A DNA stretch of 64,000 bases from Pseudoxanthomonas sp. CF125 (GCF_900104085.1 NZ_FNLD01000002.1:372001-436000); one strand, 5' to 3'. Positions 22,468 through 31,412 are shown, numbered from the stretch's first letter. Numbers and translations are program-made. The notes: generated by a model from the sequence alone, not told the origin.

Positions 22468-22785
22468 ATGACACCACTTGAAGCGATTCAGAGAGACATC
22501 GAGGAGGCACCCACAATCATGTCTCTCTCCGATGAGCAAGAATTCTGCCGCCGGCTCATGGAGATACCAGAAGCCGACCTGCTTGAGCAGTGGGAGCGGG
22601 TGGGAATCATCCTGGATCGGCTGCATGAGTCCCATACCTCAGTGGTGTTCGAAGTGACTTCAGAGAACGACTTCAGGTTTTTTGGGGACTGGGCTCGTGC
22701 ATTCGCCGGCCAGTTCCCGGACTTTCCCCAGTCGGCCGCAATGGTCGCGCTGGCGGACAACCTTGAAAAACCATTTTCGATGTGA
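22468..22785 (+). CDS. Cassette-encoded small acidic protein
   Basis: A 105-residue protein from ATG 22468 (MTPLEAIQRDIEEAPTIMSL). The sequence is acidic and helical, with EFCRRLMEIPEADLLEQWER, a Trp-containing segment FRFFGDWARAFAGQFPDFPQ and VALADNLEKPFSM at the end. No family recognised; size and composition resemble antitoxin or immunity-like cassette products. It follows attC 4 by about 40 bases. No attC follows: 22786-22857 contains only a half-copy of the GGGGTCAGAG repeat (CTGACCCCATTTCCTCC), so the array seems to have been cut here. A longer in-frame start at 22414 lies inside the attC and was not used. Confidence 0.65.
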   Translation: MTPLEAIQRDIEEAPTIMSLSDEQEFCRRLMEIPEADLLEQWERVGIILDRLHESHTSVVFEVTSENDFRFFGDWARAFAGQFPDFPQSAAMVALADNLEKPFSM

Positions 22786-22857
22786 CCCGGCCGAGGCAAT
22801 CTGACCCCATTTCCTCCATTTTCCAATATCGTCAAGAGCAAGCCTGTTTTCGGAATG

Positions 22858-24048
22858 TTAGCGGGTTGCTTGCGCACGCTCGCGCGCGAGCCATCGTCGG
22901 TACTGCCCGGGGAAGGGCGAGTCCGGATCGAGTAGTTCCACAAGTTCCGGCATTGCTTCCAATCCACGCCGGTTCGGCGCGTTGAGAAAAACGATCAGTC
23001 CATCCCGGGCGGGGAGTTGGATGTAGCCCAGTGCGACCTCCGCCCAATCGTTGCCGCCATGGCCAAGAATTCGCATCGCGTCATATTCGATGACCTGGAA
23101 GCCAAGGCCATATCCTTGTGCACGAGGACAGTCGATGGTCGCACTGTCTTCGCAATCGACGACAGCATCATCACCGGTGTCGACCAAGGCACTACCGCGC
23201 GCCAACGGCGTGCCGGCTTTGCCGGACTCGTCGCGGGCGACCATGGCAAGGAAGCGCGCATAGTCCGGCACGGTTACCAGCATGTCATCGGCGGCAGAAT
23301 AGCTGCCTTCTTCGCGACACCAACCATTCGGCCGGCACCACATGCGGTGGGCCGTGCCCTCCTCGTCGATGGGAATGGCGACATCGCGTAGCCCGTTGCG
23401 CCGTATCTCCATCATCGCATGCTGCATGCCGGCGGGTTCGAACACCAGCTCCCGCACCACTTGCGGAAATGGACGGTGCAGTTTGGTGGAGATCGCACGC
23501 GCGAGGTATTCGAAACCTTCGCCGGAATAGCCGTATGCCTCGCCCGGCGCCCGGGCGAAGGCGAGCTTCCCGTCACTGCGGAAGAACCGCCAGTTGGGAA
23601 AGCCGGTGGTGTGGGTGAGGACGGTACGCGCTGTCAGCGACTGTAGTCTTGGGTCGCCGGCGATATCGGGATCGACCCAGTACGCCCCCAGCGGCTCATC
23701 GAGGTCGAGTTCACCGGCGTCGATGAGCCGCAATGCGGTTTCCGCAGTCACGGTTTTGGTGATGGAAGCGACATTGAACCGCGTAGCCGCGTTGGCCGGC
23801 ACGCCTGGCGATGCATCGCCGTGGTACAGCGCCCAAGCGAGCTTGCCATCCATAAGGATGCCGAGGCCGGCAGTGACGATGCGATGCTTGTCGAGGATCT
23901 CCTGCAGCTCTTGTTCGACTGCGGGTGTCGGCGGCCTCAGGCCGCGACCGGTCTCTACTGAAGGCCGCGACGCAGTAGCACAGCTGCCGAGCAGCATGGC
24001 CAGGATCAGCCAGGACAGGCAGGTTGGAACGATAAGACCGGTACGCAT
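22858..24048 (-). CDS. Serine hydrolase of the beta-lactamase/penicillin-binding fold, lipoprotein
   Basis: A 396-residue class C beta-lactamase-like hydrolase. The N-terminus is a lipoprotein signal (ILAMLLGSCATASRPS). The catalytic motifs are SITK (S-x-x-K, in RFNVASITKTVTAETALRL), the Tyr motif YSGEGFEYLARAIS (Y-S-G instead of Y-x-N) and HGG (ILGHGGNDWAEVALGY) in place of K-T-G, a pattern of esterase/D-Ala peptidase-type members rather than drug-hydrolysing enzymes. It contains an insertion with paired Cys (MWCRPNGWCREEG, VVDCEDSATIDCPRAQG) that may form disulfides. Probably periplasmic, outer-membrane anchored. It is convergent with the cassette array. Confidence 0.85.
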   Translation of the reverse strand: MRTGLIVPTCLSWLILAMLLGSCATASRPSVETGRGLRPPTPAVEQELQEILDKHRIVTAGLGILMDGKLAWALYHGDASPGVPANAATRFNVASITKTVTAETALRLIDAGELDLDEPLGAYWVDPDIAGDPRLQSLTARTVLTHTTGFPNWRFFRSDGKLAFARAPGEAYGYSGEGFEYLARAISTKLHRPFPQVVRELVFEPAGMQHAMMEIRRNGLRDVAIPIDEEGTAHRMWCRPNGWCREEGSYSAADDMLVTVPDYARFLAMVARDESGKAGTPLARGSALVDTGDDAVVDCEDSATIDCPRAQGYGLGFQVIEYDAMRILGHGGNDWAEVALGYIQLPARDGLIVFLNAPNRRGLEAMPELVELLDPDSPFPGQYRRWLARERAQATR

Positions 24049-24148
24049 CGCAAGTTTCCCCAGATTGAGCGTCCAGGATGTTGATGCGGGTGGAAGGGGA
24101 AGGGTTTAGATACAGGTAACGCGAAAAAACCCGAGCAGAGAACGGTAA

Positions 24149-24225
24149 GCTGGGTTAGCTTCACCAATCCAGGGCTCTTTGCCCCTGGTCAGGAAATGCT
24201 GGGTTGATGGAGCCAACCCGTTACC
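24149..24225. repeat. GCTGGGTTGG-family inverted repeat
   Basis: TAAGCTGGGTTAGCTTCACC pairs with the later GATGGAGCCAACCCGTTA across a GC hairpin (AGGGCTCTTTGCCCCT). A related half-element (TCCACTTTAGTTCGTCCCCT) of the AAAGGGGACGG family follows at about 24229-24256. Same family as 28744, 47118, 49707 and 50490. Confidence 0.7.
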
Positions 24226-24276
24226 CACGTCCACTTTAGTTCGTCCCCTATAGTTGGTGGACGACAGGAAGGCACG

Positions 24277-25389
24277 ATGACCCGACGCACCGTTTCGATG
24301 CTGCTGACACTTGCCGCCGTGGTGTTGCTGGCTGCGTGCACGCCCGTAAACCTCCGCGAGACCGCCGCGTCGCGCGCGCCGGCTGCAGCGGAGCAGACCA
24401 TCGTCGATACCGGCGAGATCGAGGGCGCGGCCTACCGAATCGACATACCCGCCAACTGGAACGGCGAGCTGGTGGTCAACGCGCATGGTTACGAGACGGC
24501 CGGTTCGCCGCGCAAAGTGCCGTTGCCGTTTCCCTCCGGCATGGAGCCGTTGCTGACGCAGGGTTTCGCGATCGCGGCTAGCGGTTATTCGGGGCAGGGC
24601 TGGGCGATTCCTGAAGCGATCGCCGACACCGAACGGCTGCGCACGCATTTCGTCGCCCGCCATGGCGCGCCGAAGCGGGCGTGGCTGGTCGGCTGGTCGA
24701 TGGGCGGGCTGGTCGCCCTGGCGAGTGCAGAACGACATCCGCGTGCGTGGAACGGCGTGGTGTCGATGTGCGGCGTCGCCGTTTCCAGCGAAACGATGTT
24801 CGCGCGCGGCGCCTTGGGACCGCTGGCCGCGTTCGATGCGATGTTCCCCGGCACGCTGCCGCAGGCGTCGGCCGGTCTGGCCGATGCGTCACTGCCGCCC
24901 GCTGCCGACGGCGATGCCATCGAAGCGGCCCTGGCGGGCAATGAAGCGCGCGCGCAGGCACTGGCCAAGCGTTTCGACATTCCGCGCGGCGAACTGGCCG
25001 GCTCGCTCTGGCTGTACTACCTGGCGCTACGCGAGTTGGCGCAGCGGGCCGACGGCTTTCCCGTTGGCAGCGTTACCGGCCCCGAGGGTGTGGACGGCGA
25101 CGAGGCCGCGCTGGGCGCGCGCATCCGCCGCTACGTCGCCGACCCGGCGGCGCTCGCCTACGTGCGCAAGACCGGCGCGCTGACCGGCGACGCAAAAGTG
25201 CCGGTGGTACTGCAGCCGAATGCGCTTGATCCAATCGTGCCGGCCCGCTTCAGCAGCGCTTATCTTGCGCTTGCCACGGCCAAGGGTCGCGGCCAAAAGG
25301 TGCGCGCGCTGCCGCCGGTGGGCGAAGGCCACTGCGGGTTCCCGCCGGAGACGGTAGGCACTGCACTGAAGGCCGTACGGGAACGGTAG
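24277..25389 (+). CDS. Alpha/beta hydrolase lipoprotein
   Basis: A 370-residue exported hydrolase. The signal ends in a lipobox (VVLLAACTPVNL, Cys at about 22). The nucleophile elbow GWSMGGLVALASAE (about residues 146-159) and the upstream VVNAHGYETAGSP oxyanion region are clear; the C-terminal half has PVVLQPNALDPIVPARFSSA (acid region) and GEGHCGFPPETV, in which the His of GHCG is the triad candidate. Likely an esterase or peptidase acting at the envelope; the substrate is unknown. No operon partner: it is flanked by palindromes and by a degraded XAC0095 copy. The start has no obvious ribosome-binding site besides GGAAGG. Confidence 0.82.
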   Translation: MTRRTVSMLLTLAAVVLLAACTPVNLRETAASRAPAAAEQTIVDTGEIEGAAYRIDIPANWNGELVVNAHGYETAGSPRKVPLPFPSGMEPLLTQGFAIAASGYSGQGWAIPEAIADTERLRTHFVARHGAPKRAWLVGWSMGGLVALASAERHPRAWNGVVSMCGVAVSSETMFARGALGPLAAFDAMFPGTLPQASAGLADASLPPAADGDAIEAALAGNEARAQALAKRFDIPRGELAGSLWLYYLALRELAQRADGFPVGSVTGPEGVDGDEAALGARIRRYVADPAALAYVRKTGALTGDAKVPVVLQPNALDPIVPARFSSAYLALATAKGRGQKVRALPPVGEGHCGFPPETVGTALKAVRER

Positions 25390-25438
25390 AATCGGTTGCG
25401 GCCAGGCTGGATTGGTTTCATCAACCCTCACGTCACCC

Positions 25439-25620
25439 GCCAAGGAACGCCATGCGAGCCCGGCTACTTCCTGCCGGAAGAAGCCCACCAGCAACTGCGA
25501 TCGCTCCGCCACTACCTGCACCTGCTGGCCGAACTCAGCCAACCCCGACCACCTCATCCTGCCCCGCGGCTTCACCCACCTGGCCGAAGCCGTCGACCAG
25601 ACCGTGGCGACCACCAGCGA
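25439..25620 (+). pseudogene. Degraded XAC0095 copy
   Basis: Nearly identical to the intact gene at 18414 over GGAACGCCATGCGAGCCCGG and the YFLPEEAHQQLRSLRHYLHL region, then a deletion/frameshift after AELSQP removes the middle. The 3' part (TTCACCCACCTGGCCGAAGC) continues in another frame. The ATG is replaced by an upstream read-in. It is not followed by the attI-like module. Confidence 0.8.
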
Positions 25621-25709
25621 CTGCAAGCCCACCTCCCGATCATCCTGTATGCTCGGAAGACTTCGTCCCCTCATTCGCGCGCCGACGCTCCGGCCGTAGG
25701 GAGGATTAC

Positions 25710-26615
25710 ATGCAGCCGACCACGGGCGCCTACGGCGACGGCCTGGCGAAATACTTCCGGGCCGATGCGAGTTCGCATCTTGTTATCAGTGCCCTGCGGA
25801 AGTCGAAGCTTGCCGTGACGCGCATCCGGCGCGACGCACCGGGACACGGAATGACCTCGCCGCTGCCCGCAGAATCCGCATTCTCGGTGCTCCTGCAATT
25901 GAGGGACTCGCCCAAACGCGAACTCTTCATCGGCGGGCGTTCCGTCTACCGCGGGGGCTATGGCGCCAGGACCACCAGTATCGTCGATCTGGAACAAGAG
26001 CCGACCGCCAACCTGCAGAGCCCCTTCGACGTTCTGCACTTCTACGTCTCGCGTACCGCACTCGATGAAATCACCGACGAACATGGCGCGCCGAGAATCG
26101 CAACGCTTTCCTGCGAACGCGGCGCCTTCGATGCGACGGTTTGGCATCTGGGACAAGCGCTCCTGCCTGCGCTCGAGCGCCCGGAGCAAATGGGCGAGAT
26201 GTACGCCGATCATCTTATGCTGGCAACGCACACCTATTTCGCGATTGCCTTCGGCGGCATGCGCCTGCCTGAGTACGGAAGGCGCGGCGCGCTGGCGCCT
26301 TGGCAGGTACGATGCGCCACCGAACTGATGATCGAGCGGATGGGCGAAGACATATCGCTGTCCGAGCCGGCAGCAGCGTGCGGGCTTTCGTCGAACTACT
26401 TCGCCCGCGCCTTCAAGCGGAGCATGGGCATGCCGCCCCATCGCTGGATGCTGCTGCAACGTGTGCTGCGCGCCAAGTCGTTGCTGCGGGATGCCGATCG
26501 ATCGCTCAGCGACATCGCAGCTGCGTGCGGTTTTGCCGACCAAAGCCATTTCACGCGCGTCTTCACCGGCATCGTCGGCGCAAGTCCCGGCGCCTGGCGA
26601 AAGCAGGTCCTGTGA
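25710..26615 (+). CDS. AraC-family transcriptional regulator
   Basis: A 301-residue regulator. The C-terminal 105 residues form the two AraC helix-turn-helix motifs: DISLSEPAAACGLSSNYFAR-AFKRSMGMPPHRWML and RSLSDIAAACGFADQSHFTR-VFTGIVGASPGAWRK. The N-terminal half is a ligand-sensing domain of the AraC-type, with SAFSVLLQLRDSPKRELFIG. AGGGAGG lies six bases before ATG 25710. It precedes, in the same direction and with a gap of about 100 bases, the fused hydrolase-cupin and YcaC-like genes, which are the likely targets. The open frame upstream belongs to the XAC0095 fragment and was discarded. Confidence 0.9.
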   Translation: MQPTTGAYGDGLAKYFRADASSHLVISALRKSKLAVTRIRRDAPGHGMTSPLPAESAFSVLLQLRDSPKRELFIGGRSVYRGGYGARTTSIVDLEQEPTANLQSPFDVLHFYVSRTALDEITDEHGAPRIATLSCERGAFDATVWHLGQALLPALERPEQMGEMYADHLMLATHTYFAIAFGGMRLPEYGRRGALAPWQVRCATELMIERMGEDISLSEPAAACGLSSNYFARAFKRSMGMPPHRWMLLQRVLRAKSLLRDADRSLSDIAAACGFADQSHFTRVFTGIVGASPGAWRKQVL

Positions 26616-26717
26616 ACGCGGCGGCGGTTTTTGCAAAGGTCCGATAGAAATCTTCAAGACCTTCCCGGCGCGGACGGCCAGACTCGAAAGTGCAACCTTC
26701 TTTTGAGGAGACGTCCC

Positions 26718-28070
26718 ATGGGAATGCATAGCCAACTCCGGACCTGCACGTGGGTCGCAGTATTGTTTCTCGCGACCCTCCCGGCGCTAGCCGGCACGTC
26801 CGATTTCCCTGCTGGTTTCCGCATGCAGGAGATCCAGACCAACGGAACCACTTTGCATGTTCGCATAGGCGGAACAGGGCCCGCCGTGGTGCTCATCCAT
26901 GGGTACGGCGACACCGGCGACATGTGGGTGCCCCTGGCGGCGGATCTGATGCGCGACCACACCGTCGTCGTACCGGACCTGCGGGGAATGGGGCTCTCGG
27001 CGATTGCTGCGGAAGGTTTCACCAAGAAAAACCAAGCCGAAGACATTGCCGGAGTGCTGGACGCGTTGCACATCGACCGCGCCGATGTCGTCGCGCACGA
27101 TATCGGCAACATGGTCGCATTTGCGTTCGCCCAGGCCCACCCGGCCCGCACCACGCGGCTGGTGGTGATGGACGCGCCAGTGCCCGGGATCGGCCCGTGG
27201 GACGAGATTCTCAAGAACCCGTTGCTTTGGCATTTCCGTTTCGGCGGGCCCGACATGGAACGTCTGGTGGCCGGGCGCGAGCGCATCTATCTGGACCGGT
27301 TCTGGAACGAGTTTTCCGCCAATCCGGCGCATTTCCCGGAAGCTGCGCGGCGTCACTACGCAGCGCTCTATGCGCGGCCGGGTCGCATGCATGCAGGCTT
27401 CCTGCAGTTCGCCGCTTTCGATCAGGACGCGATAGACAACCGCGCGGGGTTGACAGCTGGACGCCTGAAAATGCCCCTGCTCGCCGTCGGTGGCGACCAT
27501 TCCTTCGGATCGACCATGGCCTTCGTGATGCGTTTTGCCGCCGACGACGTGCACGAGGTGGTGATCTCCGATGCCGGGCATTGGCTGATGGAAGAACAGC
27601 CGCAAGCGACGGTCGCGGCGATCCGCGCCTTCCTTGACGCGGATGCGCGGCTCGCGCAGGCCCGTCTGACGTCTTCAGAGGTCGATGCTGTCGCGCGAGG
27701 CGGCGCTGGAGCGGGCACATCCGGGATCAGCGGCGTGCAGACGACCCTCCTCTCGGGAAATCCGAATGCGGCTGGGCCGTACGCGATCGAAATCCGCGTC
27801 CCGCCCCGCACGCGCATCGCCTCGCACAGGCATCGCGACAACCGTACCGCGCTCGTCGTGTCCGGCGAATGGTACTTCGGATACGGCGAGCAGGCCGACG
27901 AAGCGACGGCCCGTACGCTGGGCCCGGGCAGTTTCTACACCGAGCCGGCAGGCGACCCGCATTTCGCCTTCACCGGAGACCAGCCAACGGTCGTCTACAT
28001 CACCGGTCAGGGTCCGACGGATACGACTTACGTAGTCGCCGCGCACGCGTCCAGCAAGCAAGGGGAGTAG
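26718..28070 (+). CDS. Epoxide hydrolase-like alpha/beta hydrolase fused to a cupin
   Basis: A 450-residue, two-domain secreted protein. A signal peptide (WVAVLFLATLPALAGTS) is followed by an alpha/beta hydrolase with HGYGDTGDMWVPLA (oxyanion), VVAHDIGNMVAFAFA in which Asp128 is the nucleophile expected of epoxide hydrolases and dehalogenases, MDAPVPG, and DAGHWLMEEQPQ supplying the His. From about residue 350 a cupin barrel begins (IEIRVPPRTRIASHRHRDNR with His ligands, VVSGEWYFGYGEQ, GSFYTEPAGDPHFAF). Fusion of these two folds in one chain is uncommon. GAGGAG precedes the ATG. The stop is two bases before the next ATG, so it forms an operon with it. Role possibly detoxification of a reactive organic compound. 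Confidence 0.85.
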   Translation: MGMHSQLRTCTWVAVLFLATLPALAGTSDFPAGFRMQEIQTNGTTLHVRIGGTGPAVVLIHGYGDTGDMWVPLAADLMRDHTVVVPDLRGMGLSAIAAEGFTKKNQAEDIAGVLDALHIDRADVVAHDIGNMVAFAFAQAHPARTTRLVVMDAPVPGIGPWDEILKNPLLWHFRFGGPDMERLVAGRERIYLDRFWNEFSANPAHFPEAARRHYAALYARPGRMHAGFLQFAAFDQDAIDNRAGLTAGRLKMPLLAVGGDHSFGSTMAFVMRFAADDVHEVVISDAGHWLMEEQPQATVAAIRAFLDADARLAQARLTSSEVDAVARGGAGAGTSGISGVQTTLLSGNPNAAGPYAIEIRVPPRTRIASHRHRDNRTALVVSGEWYFGYGEQADEATARTLGPGSFYTEPAGDPHFAFTGDQPTVVYITGQGPTDTTYVVAAHASSKQGE

Positions 28071-28072
28071 CC

Positions 28073-28684
28073 ATGGCGTCGTTCGCAACCATCCGCGATC
28101 CGCTTGCCGACCACTTGCTCACGCCAAAGAATGCCGCTCTGGTCATCATCGACTTCCAACCTGTGCAGGTCTCCTCGATCCAGTCCCGCCCGAAACGCGA
28201 ATTGGTCACCAACATCACCGCACTGGCCCGTATCGGCAAGCTCTACGAACTGCCGGTTGTGCTGTCCACGGTGAACGTGAAGACCGGTCGTAACCAGCCG
28301 ACCATCCATCAGATCATCGACGTGCTGCCCGACGTCCACCCCATCGACCGCACGTCCATCAATGCATGGGAGGACGAGGATTTCGTACGGGCCGTGAAAG
28401 CCACCGGGCGGAGGAAGCTCATCATGGCCGCCCTGTGGACTGAAGTCTGCCTGGTCCACCCTGCACTCGATGCCATCAACGAAGGTTTCGAGGTCTATCC
28501 GGTCATCGATTGCGTCGGCGGAACATCGCCCGAAGCGCATGCGCTGGGCGTTCAACGCCTCGTCCAGGCCGGCGGCAAACCAGTGGGATGGGTGCAGCTG
28601 ATATGCGAACTGCAACGCGATTGGAACCGAGAGAAAACGACGCCGGGATTCGCGGACATTCTTTTCGCGGTCGAAGGCCATTGA
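28073..28684 (+). CDS. Isochorismatase-like cysteine hydrolase (YcaC-like)
   Basis: A 203-residue hydrolase of the isochorismatase superfamily. It starts MASFATIRDPLADHLLTPKN and has the catalytic Asp in ALVIIDFQPVQV, and Cys126 in AALWTEVCLVHPAL, which is the nucleophile of the YcaC-type subgroup. VYPVIDCVGGTSPEAHALGVQR is the usual C-terminal helix pair. Enzymes of this subgroup cleave amides or similar bonds; the substrate is unknown. It is the second gene of a two-gene operon with the hydrolase-cupin fusion (AGGGGAG ribosome-binding site at the stop of that gene) and shares the AraC regulator upstream. Confidence 0.85.
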   Translation: MASFATIRDPLADHLLTPKNAALVIIDFQPVQVSSIQSRPKRELVTNITALARIGKLYELPVVLSTVNVKTGRNQPTIHQIIDVLPDVHPIDRTSINAWEDEDFVRAVKATGRRKLIMAALWTEVCLVHPALDAINEGFEVYPVIDCVGGTSPEAHALGVQRLVQAGGKPVGWVQLICELQRDWNREKTTPGFADILFAVEGH

Positions 28685-28743
28685 TCGGCCAAGGCAGGAG
28701 ATCCATATTCAACGCGGAAAATACGGGGTCAGAGCCAGCTTGG

Positions 28744-28828
28744 GCGTAGGCTGGGTTGGTTTCACTAGCCCAGCGGCTTCATCGGGCTCCCGACATGCTG
28801 GGTTGATGGAGCCAACCCAGCCTACGCG
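28744..28828. repeat. GTAGGCTGGGTTGG inverted repeat between convergent genes
   Basis: GCGTAGGCTGGGTTGGTTTC and the later GAGCCAACCCAGCCTACGCG are complementary arms enclosing a GCTTCATCGGGCTCCC loop region. A half GGGGTCAGAG element (about 28718-28734) abuts it. It lies between the isochorismatase-like and M28 genes, which converge here, and could serve both as terminator. Confidence 0.85.
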
Positions 28829-28834
28829 CCTGCT

Positions 28835-30298
28835 CTACCCGTCTTTCCGAAAAACCGGCGCCGGGCCGCCGGTGACTCTGACCTGCGCGGTCTTGGCGGT
28901 TTCGCCAAGGTAAGCCAATGCGAACTGTGCGAACTTGACGCTGTTCTGCGCCGATTCGCCCATAGTCGCCAGCGTGTCGCTGGTGGTGTGGATGTAGGGG
29001 AAGCTGCCGTTCGGGCCGCCGGCCTCGAACATCATCGCGGCGGGATAGCCGGCGTTCGTCCACGAGGCATGGTCGGAGCAGGCGTAACCGCAAGTAACGC
29101 TGCCGCGCGTGAGACCCTTCGGCGCGAGGTAGGTATCGAACAGGGTGACGAAGAAGTTCTTCAGATCGGCGTTGGAATAGTCGGCGATCAGTTTCATATC
29201 CGGCACCGCGCCGGATTTGTAATTGGTCATGTCCACCTGCAGCACCCCGACGACGTTGACGCCGCTGCTGCGGAAGGACTGTGCGATAGCGTTGGAGCCG
29301 CGCAGGCCGACTTCCTCTGCGGCATAGCCCATGAACTTCACCGTGCGCCGCGGCCGCCAGCCTTCGGACAGCGCAATGCGCAGCGTTTCGGTGAGGGTGG
29401 CGATGCCCGATGCGTCGTCGTCGGCGCCCGGCGCGAGCTGGTTGAGATCGTTGCGGTTGCTGGCGTTGATCGAATCCAGGTGTGCGCCCAGCACCACGAC
29501 TTCGTTGGGCAGGTCCCAGCCCTGGATGGTGAGGATCACCGAGGGCTGCGTGGAGCAGTTCGTGCAGGCGGTGAACAGTTCGGTGGTGACGTAGCTGCGG
29601 CCGGCGGCGATCGATTGCCAGTGGGTGCGGATCCATTCGGCCGAGGTCTTGCCGGAACTGCTGGCGTAGTAGCGATTGCGATAGCTCGAGAGGTGATTGA
29701 TGGTGTCGTAGATGCGGCGCTCCTCCACCTGCGGCAACCAGCGGTCCACGGTGGCCTGATTGTCGAGCGTGTAGCTGGCGAGCAGCGATTTGGTCATCGC
29801 CTGCCGCGAGCGGTCCGCATGCAGGAAAGCCTCGGCCTGCGTACGACTGGGAAACGCGAAAAAGCCGCCGCAGCGACGCTCTTTGACATGCACGTGGCGG
29901 CCGATCTCGCCAAGGCTGTCGGCCCTGATTTCCGAAATCACCAACGGCATGCCGGTACTGTCGCGCCGCCCGACCGCATCGCGGGTCAGGCCACGGATAC
30001 CCTGATAGGTGTCGCGTGAGGTCACGATATACACCGGCGCGAACGGGTCGGTCTGCGACCACGGCGCCGTCGCCGTCGGCGGGATGACCGTGCCGTCTGC
30101 CCAGATCGGATGCCGACGCGGCGTTTCGGCAGCGTTCGCAGCGCGCTGCGCGTTCAGTCGGGCCACTTGAGATTGAGATGAGGAAAGTGGACTGACGGCG
30201 GCGGCCTGCGCCGCGCGCATATTGTCCGATCGCAACATCACAATGCTGATCAACCCGCAGAGCAGCAGCGTCGTCGGACTCAGCAAGAACGGTTTCAT
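28835..30298 (-). CDS. Secreted M28-family zinc aminopeptidase
   Basis: A 487-residue exported peptidase related to Aeromonas/Vibrio leucine aminopeptidase. An N-terminal hydrophobic leader (FLLSPTTLLLCGLISIVML) precedes a pro-region; the catalytic domain has the two-zinc ligand set VVLGAHLDSINAS (His, with Asp), APGADDDASGIATL (Asp), MGYAAEEVGLRGSNA (catalytic Glu-Glu pair), LQVDMTNY (Asp) and PYIHTTSDT (His). Paired Cys (FTACTNCS and TCGYACSDHASW) are consistent with secretion. About 35 residues of the N-terminus are of uncertain role. It probably releases N-terminal hydrophobic amino acids from extracellular peptides, as in the predatory or proteolytic lifestyle of related bacteria (inference). 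Confidence 0.9.
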   Translation of the reverse strand: MKPFLLSPTTLLLCGLISIVMLRSDNMRAAQAAAVSPLSSSQSQVARLNAQRAANAAETPRRHPIWADGTVIPPTATAPWSQTDPFAPVYIVTSRDTYQGIRGLTRDAVGRRDSTGMPLVISEIRADSLGEIGRHVHVKERRCGGFFAFPSRTQAEAFLHADRSRQAMTKSLLASYTLDNQATVDRWLPQVEERRIYDTINHLSSYRNRYYASSSGKTSAEWIRTHWQSIAAGRSYVTTELFTACTNCSTQPSVILTIQGWDLPNEVVVLGAHLDSINASNRNDLNQLAPGADDDASGIATLTETLRIALSEGWRPRRTVKFMGYAAEEVGLRGSNAIAQSFRSSGVNVVGVLQVDMTNYKSGAVPDMKLIADYSNADLKNFFVTLFDTYLAPKGLTRGSVTCGYACSDHASWTNAGYPAAMMFEAGGPNGSFPYIHTTSDTLATMGESAQNSVKFAQFALAYLGETAKTAQVRVTGGPAPVFRKDG

Positions 30299-30417
30299 CG
30301 TGGCATCCCCCGGATGACCGCTGGCGGCTTTCCTGTCGCCACGCTACCACTTTTACGGCCGGCCCGGATTGCACGGATTGCCCGTTGAATCCGCGCTGGC
30401 ATCGACAGAGCGGGGCA

Positions 30418-30625
30418 TTTCCATCGCGAACAAGGAAGGAAACAGCCATGCGCCATGGAAGGCGAAAAACCGGGATCAGAACAAGTTTCCCTTCGATCTG
30501 CACAGCCAGCCCGCGATACCACCGTAAGCCCTCGTGCGGTATGGGAAAAGTTCGATTGACGGGCTCCCCGGGCCGTGCCCACAATCCACACTACACCTCG
30601 TTTTTGGGTCCAATCGTAGTTGGAT
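30418..30625 (+). other. XAC0095 5' fragment plus attI/promoter-like module, copy 3
   Basis: The block begins with TCCATCGCGAACAAGGAAGG and CCATGCGCCA, the leader and start codon of the XAC0095 gene, then jumps (via a partial GGGGTCAGAG element) to CCGCGATACCACCG and the module: TTGACG at 30556-30561, GCCCACAATCCACACTACAC, a weaker hairpin (CTCGTTTTTGGG) and TCCAATCGTAGTTGGAT with a diverged core. This copy shows that the XAC0095 gene and the module are inherited as one unit whose centre has been deleted. 30299-30417 holds nothing else recognisable. Confidence 0.55.
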
Positions 30626-30695
30626 GGCAATAAGAATTTGAAGCCATACATCAGACGGACAGCGGCAGCCCCGTCCCGAACGAAAAGAGGCACAC

Positions 30696-31346
30696 ATGAG
30701 TCGCATGCTTCTCATCATCTTTGCAGTTTGCGGGCTTGCCGCCGCGGCACAGCGACCTTCCGTGAAGTGCGCTGAAGATTCTCCGGAGCGGCGTGGAGAG
30801 GTAGGTTGTACGATTCTGGCCAATAGACCCCTGCATGGGTCCACGGCCAAGCCCGTGTATTGGCATCTTGATCGTTTCGATTCCCTCGAGGCCGCGAAGA
30901 AGGCCGCCGGTCCTAACGGCGTCGCTGCCGAAGCACATGGCTCGGTGTGGCTCATGACTGTCGAAACTCAGGCTGAGGCACATCATGGCGGCCATCACGT
31001 CGCTTGGATAGGTCCTGTCGAAATGCCCGCTGCGAACCGTTATTCGATGCGGGTACTGTCCTCCATGCTCGAGCCTGGAACCACCACCCCCGTCCATACT
31101 CACTCCGGTCCAGAGGTGTTCTACGTTGTCGCTGGCGAACAGTGCTTGGAGACTCCCGAGCGCAGCTACAGCCTTGGGCCCGGCCAATACCTTGTCTTAC
31201 CTGCTGGCGTTATCCATCGTGGGCGACCCGGCGGGTCCAGCGCACGACGGGTACTGGCGGTCAATCTGTATGATGCCGCGCAGCCGATCAGCCATGATTT
31301 GAACAATCCGCCGCCACTGGTTCCGTGCAAAGCTGCCATCCAGTAG
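30696..31346 (+). CDS. Secreted cupin-domain protein
   Basis: A 216-residue protein with a signal peptide (MSRMLLIIFAVCGLAAAAQR). The C-terminal half is a cupin: SSMLEPGTTTPVHTHSGPEV and FYVVAGEQCLETPERSYSLG with two His and a Glu as potential metal ligands, then QYLVLPAGVIHRGRPGG supplying the third His. The N-terminal half includes the unusual TQAEAHHGGHHVAWIGPVEM. Function unknown. It follows the third attI-like module by about 70 bases and has no attC after it; instead an AAGGGAACGGAGG palindrome starts 15 bases beyond the stop, perhaps replacing a lost recombination site. GC is intermediate. Confidence 0.8.
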   Translation: MSRMLLIIFAVCGLAAAAQRPSVKCAEDSPERRGEVGCTILANRPLHGSTAKPVYWHLDRFDSLEAAKKAAGPNGVAAEAHGSVWLMTVETQAEAHHGGHHVAWIGPVEMPAANRYSMRVLSSMLEPGTTTPVHTHSGPEVFYVVAGEQCLETPERSYSLGPGQYLVLPAGVIHRGRPGGSSARRVLAVNLYDAAQPISHDLNNPPPLVPCKAAIQ

Positions 31347-31360
31347 TTCATGCGACCAGC

Positions 31361-31412
31361 TGAAGGGAACGGAGGCAATTGAGCCACTTGATTGCCTCCG
31401 TTTCCTTTGCAG
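31361..31412. repeat. AAGGGAACGGAGG-family inverted repeat
   Basis: GAAGGGAACGGAGGCAATTG pairs with TGATTGCCTCCGTTTCCTTT with a short loop (AGCCACT). A diverged copy of the 11876 element, placed directly downstream of the cupin gene. 31413-31594 contains only a partial GTAGGCTGG half-element near 31549. Confidence 0.8.
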
